Assembly (NCBI GenBank): GCA_011523055.1
Contig: WTHQ01000023.1
Location: forward strand, 10,915 to 68,674
DNA: 57,760 nucleotides
Direction: 5' to 3'
Source of the DNA: Methanobacteriota archaeon
GTDB taxonomy: Archaea > Thermoplasmatota > Poseidoniia > Poseidoniales > Thalassarchaeaceae
Translations under genes and position numbers: made by a program
The notes under the pieces: generated by a model
Databases searched by the model: none
What the model was told of the DNA's origin: nothing
Seen by the model: the letters and a program-made list of their open reading frames with translations, nothing else
Shown: positions 1-8,534 of the stretch, piece after piece
How positions within the stretch are numbered: the first letter of the stretch is position 1
Layout: each line of letters starts with the position of its first letter

Positions 1-418
1 TGCTGAGCCTCCCTCTTTCGAATTTTTGCTCCAGTTGGTCCATCTCTATGCGGATTCTGGAGGGTGATCGATTGCCTCTCATATCACCTTCCTTATTCGA
101 TTGTTTAGTTTCAGAGATTTCCTCTTGAACTGCCTTCAGCGCTATCCGTTTTTCCTTGAGAGTCTTGGAATGCTCAGCGCGTAGGTTTTTGAGATCCTTT
201 ACTTTTTGATTCGCAGCATCGCGGATGGATTTCTTTATTTGGACCTCAGAGATTAGTTCCTGTACCTGGAGATTAAATCCATTCCTTTCCCCGGAGCGCT
301 GTTTTACCTTGTCATTCCATTCGTCCCTCATTTCTTTGTAGCTAGACGCCTCTAGCTCGATGACCTTTTGCTTATCCTCGAAGAGCTTTGTGAGGGTCGT
401 CGAGTCTAGGCCGCTCAT
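1..418 (-). CDS. Coiled-coil protein, COG1340-like (3' part cut off by window edge)
   Basis: The frame is open from an ATG at 418 down to base 1, so only the first 139 residues are visible and the C-terminus lies outside. The sequence is almost entirely charged heptad-like helix, rich in Lys, Glu, Arg and Gln, with no membrane segment. A KKSIRDAANQK stretch near residue 70 resembles QKSIRDTAKQH in the coiled-coil protein encoded at 6223-7212. The end of the visible part, IRIEMDQLEQKFERGRLS, resembles the 'I..LE...T..LS' signature I associate with archaeal COG1340 coiled-coil proteins. It lies 54 nt downstream of the next leftward gene and probably belongs to the same operon of three. No biochemical function is established that I can name; a structural or scaffold role is inference. 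Confidence 0.8.
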   Translation of the reverse strand, partial: MSGLDSTTLTKLFEDKQKVIELEASSYKEMRDEWNDKVKQRSGERNGFNLQVQELISEVQIKKSIRDAANQKVKDLKNLRAEHSKTLKEKRIALKAVQEEISETKQSNKEGDMRGNRSPSRIRIEMDQLEQKFERGRLS

Positions 419-471
419 TAGTTATCATGCAGCCCTACAATATTGAACATATAATTGCCACGTTCGTAATA

Positions 472-1347
472 CTACTTATCTGGTCGCTGCCTTGTCTTTC
501 TAGGGCCGCCCCTAGCAGGGGAAATCCTCCTTGATTTCTGTTTGTTCTGGATATTGCTGGATGGTCTGTTCACAGGCTCCGACGGCATTTTAGCTAAGTC
601 ATCGAGAATACTCCCTCCTTCAAGTAACAAGGCAATGTCTCCAGCAGCGATGTTTGAGCCACTCAGAACCCTGCTTTTGGCATCCTTGATCCTATTTTGA
701 CTCTTCAAATCCTTCTTCCTATTGACCATCTTCTTGATATCTGAGGATATGCTTTCAATCTCTTTGTCTAATTTCTCAATTCTCTTAGAAATCTTCCTTA
801 TTTCCTTCATATTGGATTTAATCTTTAAACCGCTTTCACCCTCTAGATCCTCCTTGGGGTGCTCTTTCTCCAATTCGTCCATTGTTTGTTTCATAAGTCC
901 GATGTGCTCAACATAACTAGAATGTGCAAGCTCCCCCTTTCTCTTTACCTCAATAGCAGCTATCAATTCAAAATACCTGCTGAATTCTCGTATTTCTCTC
1001 GATAATGTGGGCATTGCAGTTAGGTCGTTGTCTACTCCTTGAAGTTTCGTCAAGCTTTTCGAGGCCCACTCCTCAAGAACAGATACAGGTGGCGGGATTG
1101 CTAAGTTTATGTCATCCCTCTCCTTCCTCTTCGCATTAGCAATTTCCTTATTTTCATTGAAAAGAGAGAGATATTTTTTCCTGGATAGCGATCTACCCTT
1201 CGATTCAGAAGTTGTCGCTCGCAAACCTCTGACAGTCTCTACGAGCAACCCTCTCTCGGCTCTCAATGATCCTTTCTTGCTCTTTAGTTCGGATATATGC
1301 TTCTCAATATCCTCTGGTGAGGGTATTTGATCTGGCCCCTCACTCAC
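472..1347 (-). CDS. Coiled-coil protein with basic C-terminal tail (COG1340-like paralogue)
   Basis: A long helical, highly charged protein of about 291 residues. The frame extends upstream to an ATG at 1392, but that region overlaps the 3' end of the upstream gene. I prefer the GTG at 1347, which overlaps the upstream TGA (1342-1340) and has a GGGGGG stretch about 9 nt before it. Near the C-terminus the motif IALLLEGGSI is followed by a low-complexity tail rich in Arg, Lys and Pro. The protein at 6223-7212 ends in the same way (LANLLISSGSI, then a basic tail), which marks the two as paralogues. No catalytic motif or membrane segment is visible. The basic tail could bind nucleic acid or ribosomes, but that is inference. 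It is the middle gene of a leftward coiled-coil trio. Confidence 0.8.
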   Translation of the reverse strand: MSEGPDQIPSPEDIEKHISELKSKKGSLRAERGLLVETVRGLRATTSESKGRSLSRKKYLSLFNENKEIANAKRKERDDINLAIPPPVSVLEEWASKSLTKLQGVDNDLTAMPTLSREIREFSRYFELIAAIEVKRKGELAHSSYVEHIGLMKQTMDELEKEHPKEDLEGESGLKIKSNMKEIRKISKRIEKLDKEIESISSDIKKMVNRKKDLKSQNRIKDAKSRVLSGSNIAAGDIALLLEGGSILDDLAKMPSEPVNRPSSNIQNKQKSRRISPARGGPRKTRQRPDK

Positions 1348-2158
1348 TCTCGCTTCCCCCCACAACTCGACTCTTCTTAGTATTCTTTGCAAATGATGCC
1401 CTTTTTCCCGATCTTACCGAAATTGCATTCCTCATCAGGTCAAACCCAGCTCCTTTTTCGAAACCTGAAGTCACTACATTCTTCCAATAAGCCACAGAGG
1501 CCTCGGATTGTGAGTCTAGTTCCTTTGCTCTGTCCAACTGTTTACGCAGTTCAATGTGTTCACGTTCAAGCTCCTGCCTAGTCGAGTGCAATGGCTGCCC
1601 CTTTTCAACCAGATCAATCATTTTGGCATGATACTTATCGGCCTCTCTAAATAGCCTGGTCATCTCTTTCCTCTTTGAAACGTATTCTACCACCAGTGGG
1701 TTAGAGTCCCTTCGATTTTTTAGCCATTTTTCATTATCTTTCAATAGATTGGACCTTATAGAAATCAATTTTTTCTCTGCTTTGTGATCAAGTGCTTGAG
1801 TTTCGATTTTGTTCTCCAAATCGAGTAATTTCTCCTCCAATTTTTCCTTGGCCCAGTTTGGGTCGAGTATGATCATACCGCCAGATTCTTCGATCTGCAG
1901 TCGTAAGGATTTGACATCTTTCAACAATATGCCGGCCTTTTTTTGAAGTGCGTCTCTTTTGCTTTTACTCTCCGATACCACCATGTTAGATTTGTCGTGT
2001 CTTTCAACACTCCTCCTCAGTTTAGGTAATATTGCCTCCTCTTCAGCCTCTAGGTTTCTGATAATCCCGGGTAATGCCTCCCGTAGCATAATTCTCCTTG
2101 ACAATAATGTTTCAGCCAATTCCATTGGCTGTGGGTCAGATCCTTCGGTGGTTGTCAC
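1340..2158 (-). CDS. Coiled-coil protein (COG1340-like paralogue)
   Basis: A 272-residue protein made of heptad-like charged helices, first gene of the leftward coiled-coil operon. Residues around 110-130 read LEEKLLDLENKIETQALDHK, a good match to the 'I..LE..I.T..L....E..LI' pattern of COG1340 proteins. Further on, ADKYHAKMIDL resembles GDRYHAIFVSS of the protein at 6223-7212, supporting common ancestry. The C-terminus is basic (SVRSGKRASFAKNTKKSR). The stop codon overlaps the start of the next gene, which suggests translational coupling. The 74-nt gap to the divergent gene at 2233 must hold both promoters. The function is unknown; oligomeric structural proteins are the general expectation for such sequences. 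Confidence 0.82.
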   Translation of the reverse strand: MTTTEGSDPQPMELAETLLSRRIMLREALPGIIRNLEAEEEAILPKLRRSVERHDKSNMVVSESKSKRDALQKKAGILLKDVKSLRLQIEESGGMIILDPNWAKEKLEEKLLDLENKIETQALDHKAEKKLISIRSNLLKDNEKWLKNRRDSNPLVVEYVSKRKEMTRLFREADKYHAKMIDLVEKGQPLHSTRQELEREHIELRKQLDRAKELDSQSEASVAYWKNVVTSGFEKGAGFDLMRNAISVRSGKRASFAKNTKKSRVVGGSESE

Positions 2159-2232
2159 GACTGGTGGTCAAACACGCCCTGCTTAAACCACTCGTTGTTC
2201 CCTTAGTTATCCGTTGAATTGAAACCTGTTGG

Positions 2233-4035
2233 GTGTTAGTGTTGAGTGTGGTTAGATATCGGCCGGCCTTGGCAATAGCCATTGCGCTGCTCATTTCCCC
2301 TGGCACGGGAGTGATGGGTCAATCCAGCCAGTCCCCAATAGTTCAATGGGATTTAGAAACCAGAAATGGACTATCAGGAGAAATCTCCCCGAATTCCTCG
2401 ATAGTGGTAGTCGGAGATCTAGTTAGTGTCAGTTTTAGTGTGAATCAAGATGATGTAGGTAATGATGAGAATTGGGAACTATGGGTAAAAAATAATGGAA
2501 TTTGGACATTACTCAGCAGTGGATCCATCAGTGATGACGAATCTTTAATTGTGGATGATATAACCATTCATGTTAATGAGACAGGCTTACATGAAATTCA
2601 CCTAAGATTGTTTCCGAGTAGTCGAACAGAAACTATCAATTTTCATTCGGACCAAAACCCACTCGATCTAGTTCCCGCTGGAAAGGGCGGGGTTGCAGTT
2701 CAAGGTGAGCCTGTTCACGTGGGGGATTACATCACGTTGTCCGCCTTGGTTCATAATAGAGGGGATAGGACGGTTGAACCACACATGGAGTTATCCTCAG
2801 GTAGTCAACAAGGGTTAGGACCAGCAGTGTCGATTAAACCTGGATCCTCAAAGGAGCTAGAAGCGAGCTTGAGGCTGGCAGAGGCAGGACCCACTACCAT
2901 TCATTGGTCAATTTCAGGCGCCGGGATCGGAGTGTCTCATTCCCTCTCTGGCTCCATTGAAGTTTCTGTGTCCCCAATTCAGTCAATCGAAATATCCTCA
3001 GTTTTCCACAACAGAATAACTAATTCTCTTGAGATAGCAGTATTGCTTTCCGAGGGAAGGAGTCGCATAGTATCAATTTCCTCGACATCTACTACCTCTG
3101 ATTCGAACACACAGACCTCAGAAATTATCGCCAACATTATTCCTGGCTTGCAATCCATCAGCTTCCCTGTTCCCAGCGATATATCTGGGCAAGTGGAGGT
3201 CTATGCGGAACCAATAGGCTGGTTTGGAGATAGGGCTGTGGAACAGCTTGTCCTGGTGCCCCTGGCCTCTGATGCCACCTTGCTCTCCGAATTGTCCCCT
3301 TGGGATGATGGCCAATCAGCACAAGAAGTCTCTTTCTCGATCAGAAATTCTGGCACTTCTACGCTGGGCGAAGGTGAACTAGAGGCGATATGGGTTATTG
3401 ACGGCAGAGTGATCTCGTCCTATGAAATCCCCTCAATTGAACCATCTGAAACTTACCAGTCCACAGTTTCTTTTTCCAAGGAAGGCATAAGCTCCTCAGG
3501 CGAAATCAGACTCACATACAAAACGGGCTCAGATGCCTATTCTACCACTTTTCAATACGTACCTAAAATCCAAGGCAATGGTGGGCTGGACCTTCCATTC
3601 CAACCACAGGCCGCAGGCATAGGAGGCATCTTAGGACTCGTGATTGTGTTGCTGTCTGTTTTGATCATGAGGACGCTGGAAACAGAAGTCTCCAAGACAG
3701 GGGGATCAAAGGGCGAAATCAAGAAGGCCAAAGAAGATAGTATTGACTGCTATAACTGCGGTTTGATGTTGAGAATCGACAATTCAAGGGACGTTGTGAG
3801 GTGCCCAGCGTGCTCGACTATCAATACACTACAAGTGAAAATGAATATCGATGAGAAACAAGTTGAAACCCACGCTCCCCCCAGTCCTCCAGACTCGGCT
3901 ATTGCAACGTCATCCACCGATCTAATTTCATGCCCAAACTGTGATCAAGCACTCAAGGTTCCGATTGACCGAAGACCGGTCATGGCCAGGTGCCCTGCAT
4001 GCAAGTGCACTTTCAAGGCAACAAAAGGAGAATGA
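2233..4035 (+). CDS. Secreted/membrane protein with large ectodomain and two cytoplasmic zinc ribbons
   Basis: A 600-residue protein starting at GTG 2233 (a TTG at 2242 is an alternative). A signal peptide covers roughly residues 5-30 and ends in VMGQS. The ectodomain (about 30-455) looks all-beta, rich in Ser, Ile and Val with repeated CARDB- or Ig-like phrases such as SVSFSVNQ and SFSIRNSG. One membrane helix spans about 461-482. The cytoplasmic tail carries two four-Cys zinc ribbons, with Cys at 506/509/524/527 and 567/570/587/590, joined by a Pro/Ser linker. The topology suggests an outside sensor or adhesin coupled to an inside zinc-ribbon pair. The stop overlaps the start region of a DtxR-like regulator, implying co-expression. 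No named family recognised for the whole protein. Confidence 0.85.
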   Translation: MLVLSVVRYRPALAIAIALLISPGTGVMGQSSQSPIVQWDLETRNGLSGEISPNSSIVVVGDLVSVSFSVNQDDVGNDENWELWVKNNGIWTLLSSGSISDDESLIVDDITIHVNETGLHEIHLRLFPSSRTETINFHSDQNPLDLVPAGKGGVAVQGEPVHVGDYITLSALVHNRGDRTVEPHMELSSGSQQGLGPAVSIKPGSSKELEASLRLAEAGPTTIHWSISGAGIGVSHSLSGSIEVSVSPIQSIEISSVFHNRITNSLEIAVLLSEGRSRIVSISSTSTTSDSNTQTSEIIANIIPGLQSISFPVPSDISGQVEVYAEPIGWFGDRAVEQLVLVPLASDATLLSELSPWDDGQSAQEVSFSIRNSGTSTLGEGELEAIWVIDGRVISSYEIPSIEPSETYQSTVSFSKEGISSSGEIRLTYKTGSDAYSTTFQYVPKIQGNGGLDLPFQPQAAGIGGILGLVIVLLSVLIMRTLETEVSKTGGSKGEIKKAKEDSIDCYNCGLMLRIDNSRDVVRCPACSTINTLQVKMNIDEKQVETHAPPSPPDSAIATSSTDLISCPNCDQALKVPIDRRPVMARCPACKCTFKATKGE

Positions 4036-4037
4036 AT

Positions 4038-4685
4038 ATGGAAACAGATCTCTCCAGAGGAGAAGAGCAGTATCTGAAGAGGACACTGGAAGCTTTTGAA
4101 GACAACCCCTCAGAGATTGTCAAAACTAGCGAGCTTGCATCCAGGCTGAATGTCAGTCCAGCATCTGTCACCGAGATGATAAAGAAACTTGCATCTCGCA
4201 ATCTCGTCACACACATACCTTACAAGGGCTCGAGACTAACCTCAGAGGGATTCATCCTAGCAAATATAGTGAAACGACGACAACTCCTCATCGAGATTTT
4301 GCTCTCTGATGTAGCAGGAATGAAGTCAAATGTCGCCCAACTAGCTGCAGATTTTGAGCACCACTTGGACAAGGAATCGGAGTACGAACTCGACAAGGCA
4401 CTAGGATTCCCATCTGAGACACTAGACGGAAGGAAGATTTCGGAAATAGAGAGGCCCAAAACGGAGCTACCTATGTCTATGACGGTTAATGAGTTGAGGT
4501 CTGGAGAGACAGGCCTTGTGTATGCAATGAGGTTAAGGGGCACCACTCTGGAGGCCCTTGCGAACCTTAGACTCCAGATTGGTCAATCTATAGTTAGGAC
4601 GGATACCGGAATAAACATAGGTGGGGAAGACTTCGCACTGGACGCTTGTCACATGGAGTCTATATTTGTCCGAAGGGGTGAGTAG
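4038..4685 (+). CDS. DtxR/MntR-family transcriptional regulator with FeoA-like C-terminal domain
   Basis: A winged helix-turn-helix occupies about residues 8-70 (TSELASRLNVSPASVTEMIKKL), followed by a dimerisation domain with the EHHLDKESEYELDKALG segment and a C-terminal SH3/FeoA-like domain (about 145-212). I chose ATG 4038 because GGAG at 4027-4030 sits 7 nt upstream; an ATG at 4032 overlapping the previous stop is the alternative. DtxR proteins repress metal-uptake genes when loaded with Fe or Mn. By eye only Glu107 and His108 of the usual primary metal site are kept: the positions matching DtxR Met10, Cys102 and His79 appear to be Gln, Ala and Arg. Metal responsiveness is therefore uncertain. 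The gene sits in a tight three-gene operon between two membrane-protein genes. Confidence 0.88.
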   Translation: METDLSRGEEQYLKRTLEAFEDNPSEIVKTSELASRLNVSPASVTEMIKKLASRNLVTHIPYKGSRLTSEGFILANIVKRRQLLIEILLSDVAGMKSNVAQLAADFEHHLDKESEYELDKALGFPSETLDGRKISEIERPKTELPMSMTVNELRSGETGLVYAMRLRGTTLEALANLRLQIGQSIVRTDTGINIGGEDFALDACHMESIFVRRGE

Positions 4686-4687
4686 TG

Positions 4688-6184
4688 ATGGCCGAGAAGT
4701 CTACAAATCCCGATAATGCTACAAACTTAGATGGGGATTTGGTAGCTGAAGATCCACTCACCGGCGTTGGAAGGGAGAATGGATTGCACCAAATCATCCT
4801 GAGGCTGGAGAGGCTCTTCATTACCGATGGTTTGAGGATGGACTTCATTACACCCGCAGTACTTCTCCTGGTCCTTGGGTCGTCGGTGGCCTATGCAGAG
4901 ACCTCGCCATCTTGGTGGGTTGATGACCTTCAAACTCAAACTGGCACCAGCCTCTCAGCATTCCTTCTATTTTTGTCTGTCTTTATCATACTGGCCAATA
5001 TCTTCCTTATTCTCATCCTCTTCTTGAGCTTGAGATTGAACATCTCGATGTTTGATGATCATGAGAGAGCTATGTCCCAAATGGGAATGGTGATGAGTAA
5101 CTCCCATGGATACGCAGAGGTAAGAAGAATTTTTGATGTCACAAGGAGGATTCTGACCGGCCGTTTGGTCGTTCTAATCGTTAGTTTGGGCCTAGTCACT
5201 CTCTCATTGAACCCCTTATTGGAGGACTTTCAGGCTGTTTTTTCTGTAATCGCCTTGTCTACCATACTGGCATCACTGGGACTACAGATAACTGCCCCAC
5301 TTGTATCTTTCAATACATTGGAGCCTTGGGGGCTACTAGAGACATACCAACCAGCTGTGCACAAAACCTTGCTGTCTGACCCATTCCTAGATCTGGTAAG
5401 GGCTCATGCTGACCCCCTCCTGCATTCAAGGATGTCCTTACACCTCAAAGAAATATCAATTAGACTCCCTGAATTAGATATGGTTACGTTTCAAGAGAGA
5501 CTGCTCCATTTGCTACATCTGAGAGCTCAAACTGCCATAGATGACAAAGAAATGAGGACAAGGTTGACAGAATACATTGATGATGACACGATCAATGAGC
5601 TATTCGGACACAATGAATTGGGTGAGACGACTTGGGTTAGGTTACTATCTCATTCCGCAGGCTCCTGCGCCCCCTTCTTCAGGCTTTATGACCGTATGAG
5701 ACGCCAACAGGTTGGGAACACTTTCGATAATGTGTGGTTTGACGTGGACATTGAAAATCTTGCACGAGGGAGGACTAACATGATGGCCCTCATATTGAAC
5801 AACGGAAGCGAGCCATTAGATCTGATACTACGTGTTCAGACACCTGATTTCAGACCTAAGGAGGGTATATATCGACTTACTGTACCACCCTCCGAACTTT
5901 CCCACGAGGATGGTGTCGACCGTCAGATAGAGGCTTTGGAACAGAGTACTATAGTTTGGCAGTCCCTAATCCCCAGCGTTTTCGGCGAAGCCACCGTGTC
6001 CATCAGGTTGGAGAACCCCAATGGCAGCCTCGTGAATGGCCGAGTCCTAAATGTGCAATCTAGAGCAGATTTGACCACGAGATTCAGGCGAGGCGTAGGA
6101 TCATTGATGATCGTAACGGCTATTCTCACCGCAATGATTCCTGCGATTTCAGCTATCAATGCAATCTTGTCTGTGATTTCATGA
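4688..6184 (+). CDS. Multi-pass membrane protein, unknown function
   Basis: About 498 residues from ATG 4688, with GGGGTG 7 nt upstream; a GTG at 4685 overlapping the previous TAG is possible. Hydrophobic segments lie at about 55-75, 95-122, 158-178 and 182-205, and a last one at the C-terminus (about 475-497). Between them is a large soluble part with a mixed alpha and then beta-rich composition (about 215-465). The helical part includes LLHLLHLRAQ and a stretch resembling helical-repeat proteins. I recognise no catalytic motif. It follows the DtxR-like gene with no gap, so it is probably co-transcribed with it and the zinc-ribbon protein. A role in the same signalling or metal-linked module is inference. 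Confidence 0.8.
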   Translation: MAEKSTNPDNATNLDGDLVAEDPLTGVGRENGLHQIILRLERLFITDGLRMDFITPAVLLLVLGSSVAYAETSPSWWVDDLQTQTGTSLSAFLLFLSVFIILANIFLILILFLSLRLNISMFDDHERAMSQMGMVMSNSHGYAEVRRIFDVTRRILTGRLVVLIVSLGLVTLSLNPLLEDFQAVFSVIALSTILASLGLQITAPLVSFNTLEPWGLLETYQPAVHKTLLSDPFLDLVRAHADPLLHSRMSLHLKEISIRLPELDMVTFQERLLHLLHLRAQTAIDDKEMRTRLTEYIDDDTINELFGHNELGETTWVRLLSHSAGSCAPFFRLYDRMRRQQVGNTFDNVWFDVDIENLARGRTNMMALILNNGSEPLDLILRVQTPDFRPKEGIYRLTVPPSELSHEDGVDRQIEALEQSTIVWQSLIPSVFGEATVSIRLENPNGSLVNGRVLNVQSRADLTTRFRRGVGSLMIVTAILTAMIPAISAINAILSVIS

Positions 6185-6222
6185 TCCAATCCTTTCAATA
6201 GTAAACTGCTCTTCGACCGTCT

Positions 6223-7212
6223 GTGGATCATTCGGATGCCCCACCTGAGAATGACGATCTGAGGACCAGGCTTCACGCCATGGAGACCAAAGCCAAACGG
6301 TTGAGAAACCAGAGGAACTCATACAGCGATGATGCTAGGTCCTCTGCTGAAAAACGCGATACAATTCAATCTCAGGGCAGAGAAGTCAAAGACCAGATTA
6401 ACGAAAGGATGGAAGAGCAAAAATCTATCAGGGATACGGCAAAACAACATCGAGACAGACGAGATGAGATTCAGACAAGGATAAGGGAGTTAATTGGTAA
6501 GAGCAAAGGCAAAAGGGACGATGACCGAAACTCTCGGTCAGCAGTCGTAGAGCTAGCAGAGGTAGAATCTGGGATTTCAAATATCGAAGACAGAATCATG
6601 ACCGATGGTAGATTGAGTTTAGACAAAGAAAACAAACTGCTGAAACAACTCAAATCACTGAAGTCAAGACGGAATCAATTGATGCCTGAGGTCGAGGAAA
6701 ATTCAATCATCAAGTTGGACCTCAAAGATCTTGATGGGAGCATTCTGACACTTAAGGCAGAAGCCGACTCCGAGCATAATTTGATGCTGGAGGCCCATAA
6801 GAAGGCGGACGAGATCTGGGAAGAAATTAAGCCGCTCTTCGAAGAGAGAGATTTCCTGAGATCTGAAGGCGACAGATATCATGCGATTTTCGTATCCAGT
6901 AGGAGAGCTGCAGACGAGGTTCACGCCACATTAGTTGATTTGTACTCCGAGGTGGACGAAATAAAGAATGTACTTAAAGAACAAGAGCAGGATCAAAAGA
7001 AATCAATCGAAGAATACAACAGAGAAGCTAAGCGATCTCTGAATACTCCCTCCGAGTCAGAGGAAATGGCGAACGATCTCGCGAACTTGCTCATTTCATC
7101 GGGGTCCATCACGTTGGGGGGGACAGGCGTCAGTGAAGGAAGAGCGAAGAAAGGGAGCCTGTCTGACAAAAGAGCAGGGAGACGAAAAATTAAGGCGAGG
7201 CGTGGAAGGTAG
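6223..7212 (+). CDS. Coiled-coil protein, COG1340-like, with basic tail
   Basis: A 329-residue charged helical protein from GTG 6223 (an ATG at 6280-6282 would shorten it by about 19 residues). It contains ISNIEDRIMTDGRLSLDKEN, the clearest copy in this window of the COG1340 'LE..I.T..LS..KE' signature. The C-terminus has LANLLISSGSI followed by an Arg/Lys/Gly-rich tail ending KIKARRGR. It is the fourth coiled-coil paralogue of the region, on the opposite strand from the other three and separated from them by the zinc-ribbon/DtxR/membrane module. It follows the membrane-protein gene by 38 nt and could be in that operon. It ends convergently 1 nt from pdxS. The function is unknown. Confidence 0.85.
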   Translation: MDHSDAPPENDDLRTRLHAMETKAKRLRNQRNSYSDDARSSAEKRDTIQSQGREVKDQINERMEEQKSIRDTAKQHRDRRDEIQTRIRELIGKSKGKRDDDRNSRSAVVELAEVESGISNIEDRIMTDGRLSLDKENKLLKQLKSLKSRRNQLMPEVEENSIIKLDLKDLDGSILTLKAEADSEHNLMLEAHKKADEIWEEIKPLFEERDFLRSEGDRYHAIFVSSRRAADEVHATLVDLYSEVDEIKNVLKEQEQDQKKSIEEYNREAKRSLNTPSESEEMANDLANLLISSGSITLGGTGVSEGRAKKGSLSDKRAGRRKIKARRGR

Positions 7213-7213
7213 A

Positions 7214-8194
7214 TTACCAACCTCTCTCTTCCATCCTAACCCCGAGTGTCTCAATTTCCAAGCCTGGCATGGGTTCACCAATCATCGCGGATGCTTCGGC
7301 CACAGCACCCGGGTCGTTGTAGGAGTGAGTAGCGAGCACTATGGCTTCCGCAGTTCTCTGTGGGTCTGAGGACTTGAAAATTCCAGAACCCACGAAGACC
7401 CCGTCCATCCCCTGTCTCATCATTAATGCAGCATCAGCTGGTGTCGAGATGCCACCTGCGGAGAACGTGACTACAGGGAGTCGACCCAGTTCCTTGACCT
7501 CATTTGTGACCGCTTCCATTTCTGTGCGAAGTTCGTCCATGTTCCCAAAAGGTGTGGTTGTTGGTACGATGTCGAGACTACTCGCTGAGGAAATCCTGTG
7601 AAAACCCCTCATGAATTCATCGATTATCCCGTCGAGGTCCTTTGAGTTTCTGAGGTGCTCGATCTCAGACGCCACGATTCTGGCGTGCTGAACTGCGCTG
7701 ACTACATTTCCGGTACCAGCTTCCCCTTTCGTTCTAATCATTGCGGCCCCTTCGGAAATCCTCCTAACCGCTTCTCCAAGGTTGGTACATCCACAGACGA
7801 ATGGAATATCGAATGATTTTTTGTCGATGTGGTAGAATGGGTCAGCTGGGGTCAGGACCTCGGATTCATCAATCATGTCTACACCGAGAGATTGAAGCAC
7901 CCGTGCCTCATCTTCATGGCCTATTCTTGCTTTGGCCATCACCGGGATTGATGTTGTTTCAAGTATCCCCTTGATCATGTCCGGGTGACTCATCCTGGCC
8001 ACTCCTCCTGCAGCACGAATGTCTGCAGGTACCCGTTCAAGTGCCATTACTGCGACTGCGCCTGCATCCTCGGCAACAGCCGCCTCTTCAGCGTTAACTA
8101 CGTCCATGATCACGCCACCCTCTTGCATGGTCGCAAACCCGCGCTTCAACAGTTCTTGGCCATGCTTCATGGATGTCAAATCAATGGAGGGCAT
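7214..8194 (-). CDS. pdxS: Pyridoxal 5'-phosphate synthase lyase subunit PdxS
   Basis: PdxS makes PLP from ribose 5-phosphate, glyceraldehyde 3-phosphate and ammonia delivered by the glutaminase PdxT. The 326-residue sequence is unmistakable: [20 protein letters not shown] holds the Schiff-base Lys, [14 protein letters not shown] holds the second catalytic Lys and the phosphate loop, and [18 protein letters not shown] forms the C-terminal phosphate site. It is longer than bacterial PdxS (about 294), as in other archaea. It lies 11 nt downstream of a 7Fe ferredoxin gene on the same strand, so the two are likely co-transcribed. No pdxT is visible in the window, so the glutaminase must be encoded elsewhere. 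Confidence 0.97.
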   Translation of the reverse strand: MPSIDLTSMKHGQELLKRGFATMQEGGVIMDVVNAEEAAVAEDAGAVAVMALERVPADIRAAGGVARMSHPDMIKGILETTSIPVMAKARIGHEDEARVLQSLGVDMIDESEVLTPADPFYHIDKKSFDIPFVCGCTNLGEAVRRISEGAAMIRTKGEAGTGNVVSAVQHARIVASEIEHLRNSKDLDGIIDEFMRGFHRISSASSLDIVPTTTPFGNMDELRTEMEAVTNEVKELGRLPVVTFSAGGISTPADAALMMRQGMDGVFVGSGIFKSSDPQRTAEAIVLATHSYNDPGAVAEASAMIGEPMPGLEIETLGVRMEERGW

Positions 8195-8205
8195 AGTTTC
8201 ACACC

Positions 8206-8484
8206 CTAATCGCTAGCGAGAACAGGAGAATCCCCCTCTGCAATAGGAAGATTCGGGGATTCTGTTTCATTTCTCTCTATCCAGGCTTCTTGGTCATCTG
8301 GAACGTCTGTGTCGGCAAAGATTGCCTCAACAGGACATTCGGTGACGCACGCCGCGCAGTCGATACATTCATCCGGATCGATGACAAGGTAGTTGTCTGC
8401 TTCCCTGAATGCCTCTACGGGACATACTGCGACGCAATCTTGGTACTTGTGCATCACGCATGCTTCGGTAACTACGTGTGTCAT
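8206..8484 (-). CDS. 7Fe-type ferredoxin ([3Fe-4S][4Fe-4S])
   Basis: A 92-residue protein whose first 60 residues match FdxA/Azotobacter FdI-type ferredoxins. Cys9, Cys17 and Cys21-Pro form the first motif and [11 protein letters not shown] the second. The residue that is Cys11 in FdI is His12 here ([10 protein letters not shown]). That Cys is not an essential ligand of the [3Fe-4S] cluster, so the pattern still fits one 3Fe and one 4Fe cluster. A short acidic extension of about 30 residues follows. It would act as a low-potential electron carrier in the cytoplasm; the partner is not shown by the sequence. It is the first gene of a pair with pdxS. Confidence 0.93.
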   Translation of the reverse strand: MTHVVTEACVMHKYQDCVAVCPVEAFREADNYLVIDPDECIDCAACVTECPVEAIFADTDVPDDQEAWIERNETESPNLPIAEGDSPVLASD

Positions 8485-8534
8485 GTTTAACCAGAGTAGG
8501 CCATCTTTTTTGAAGCCTCGTCTTTACCTCTGGA

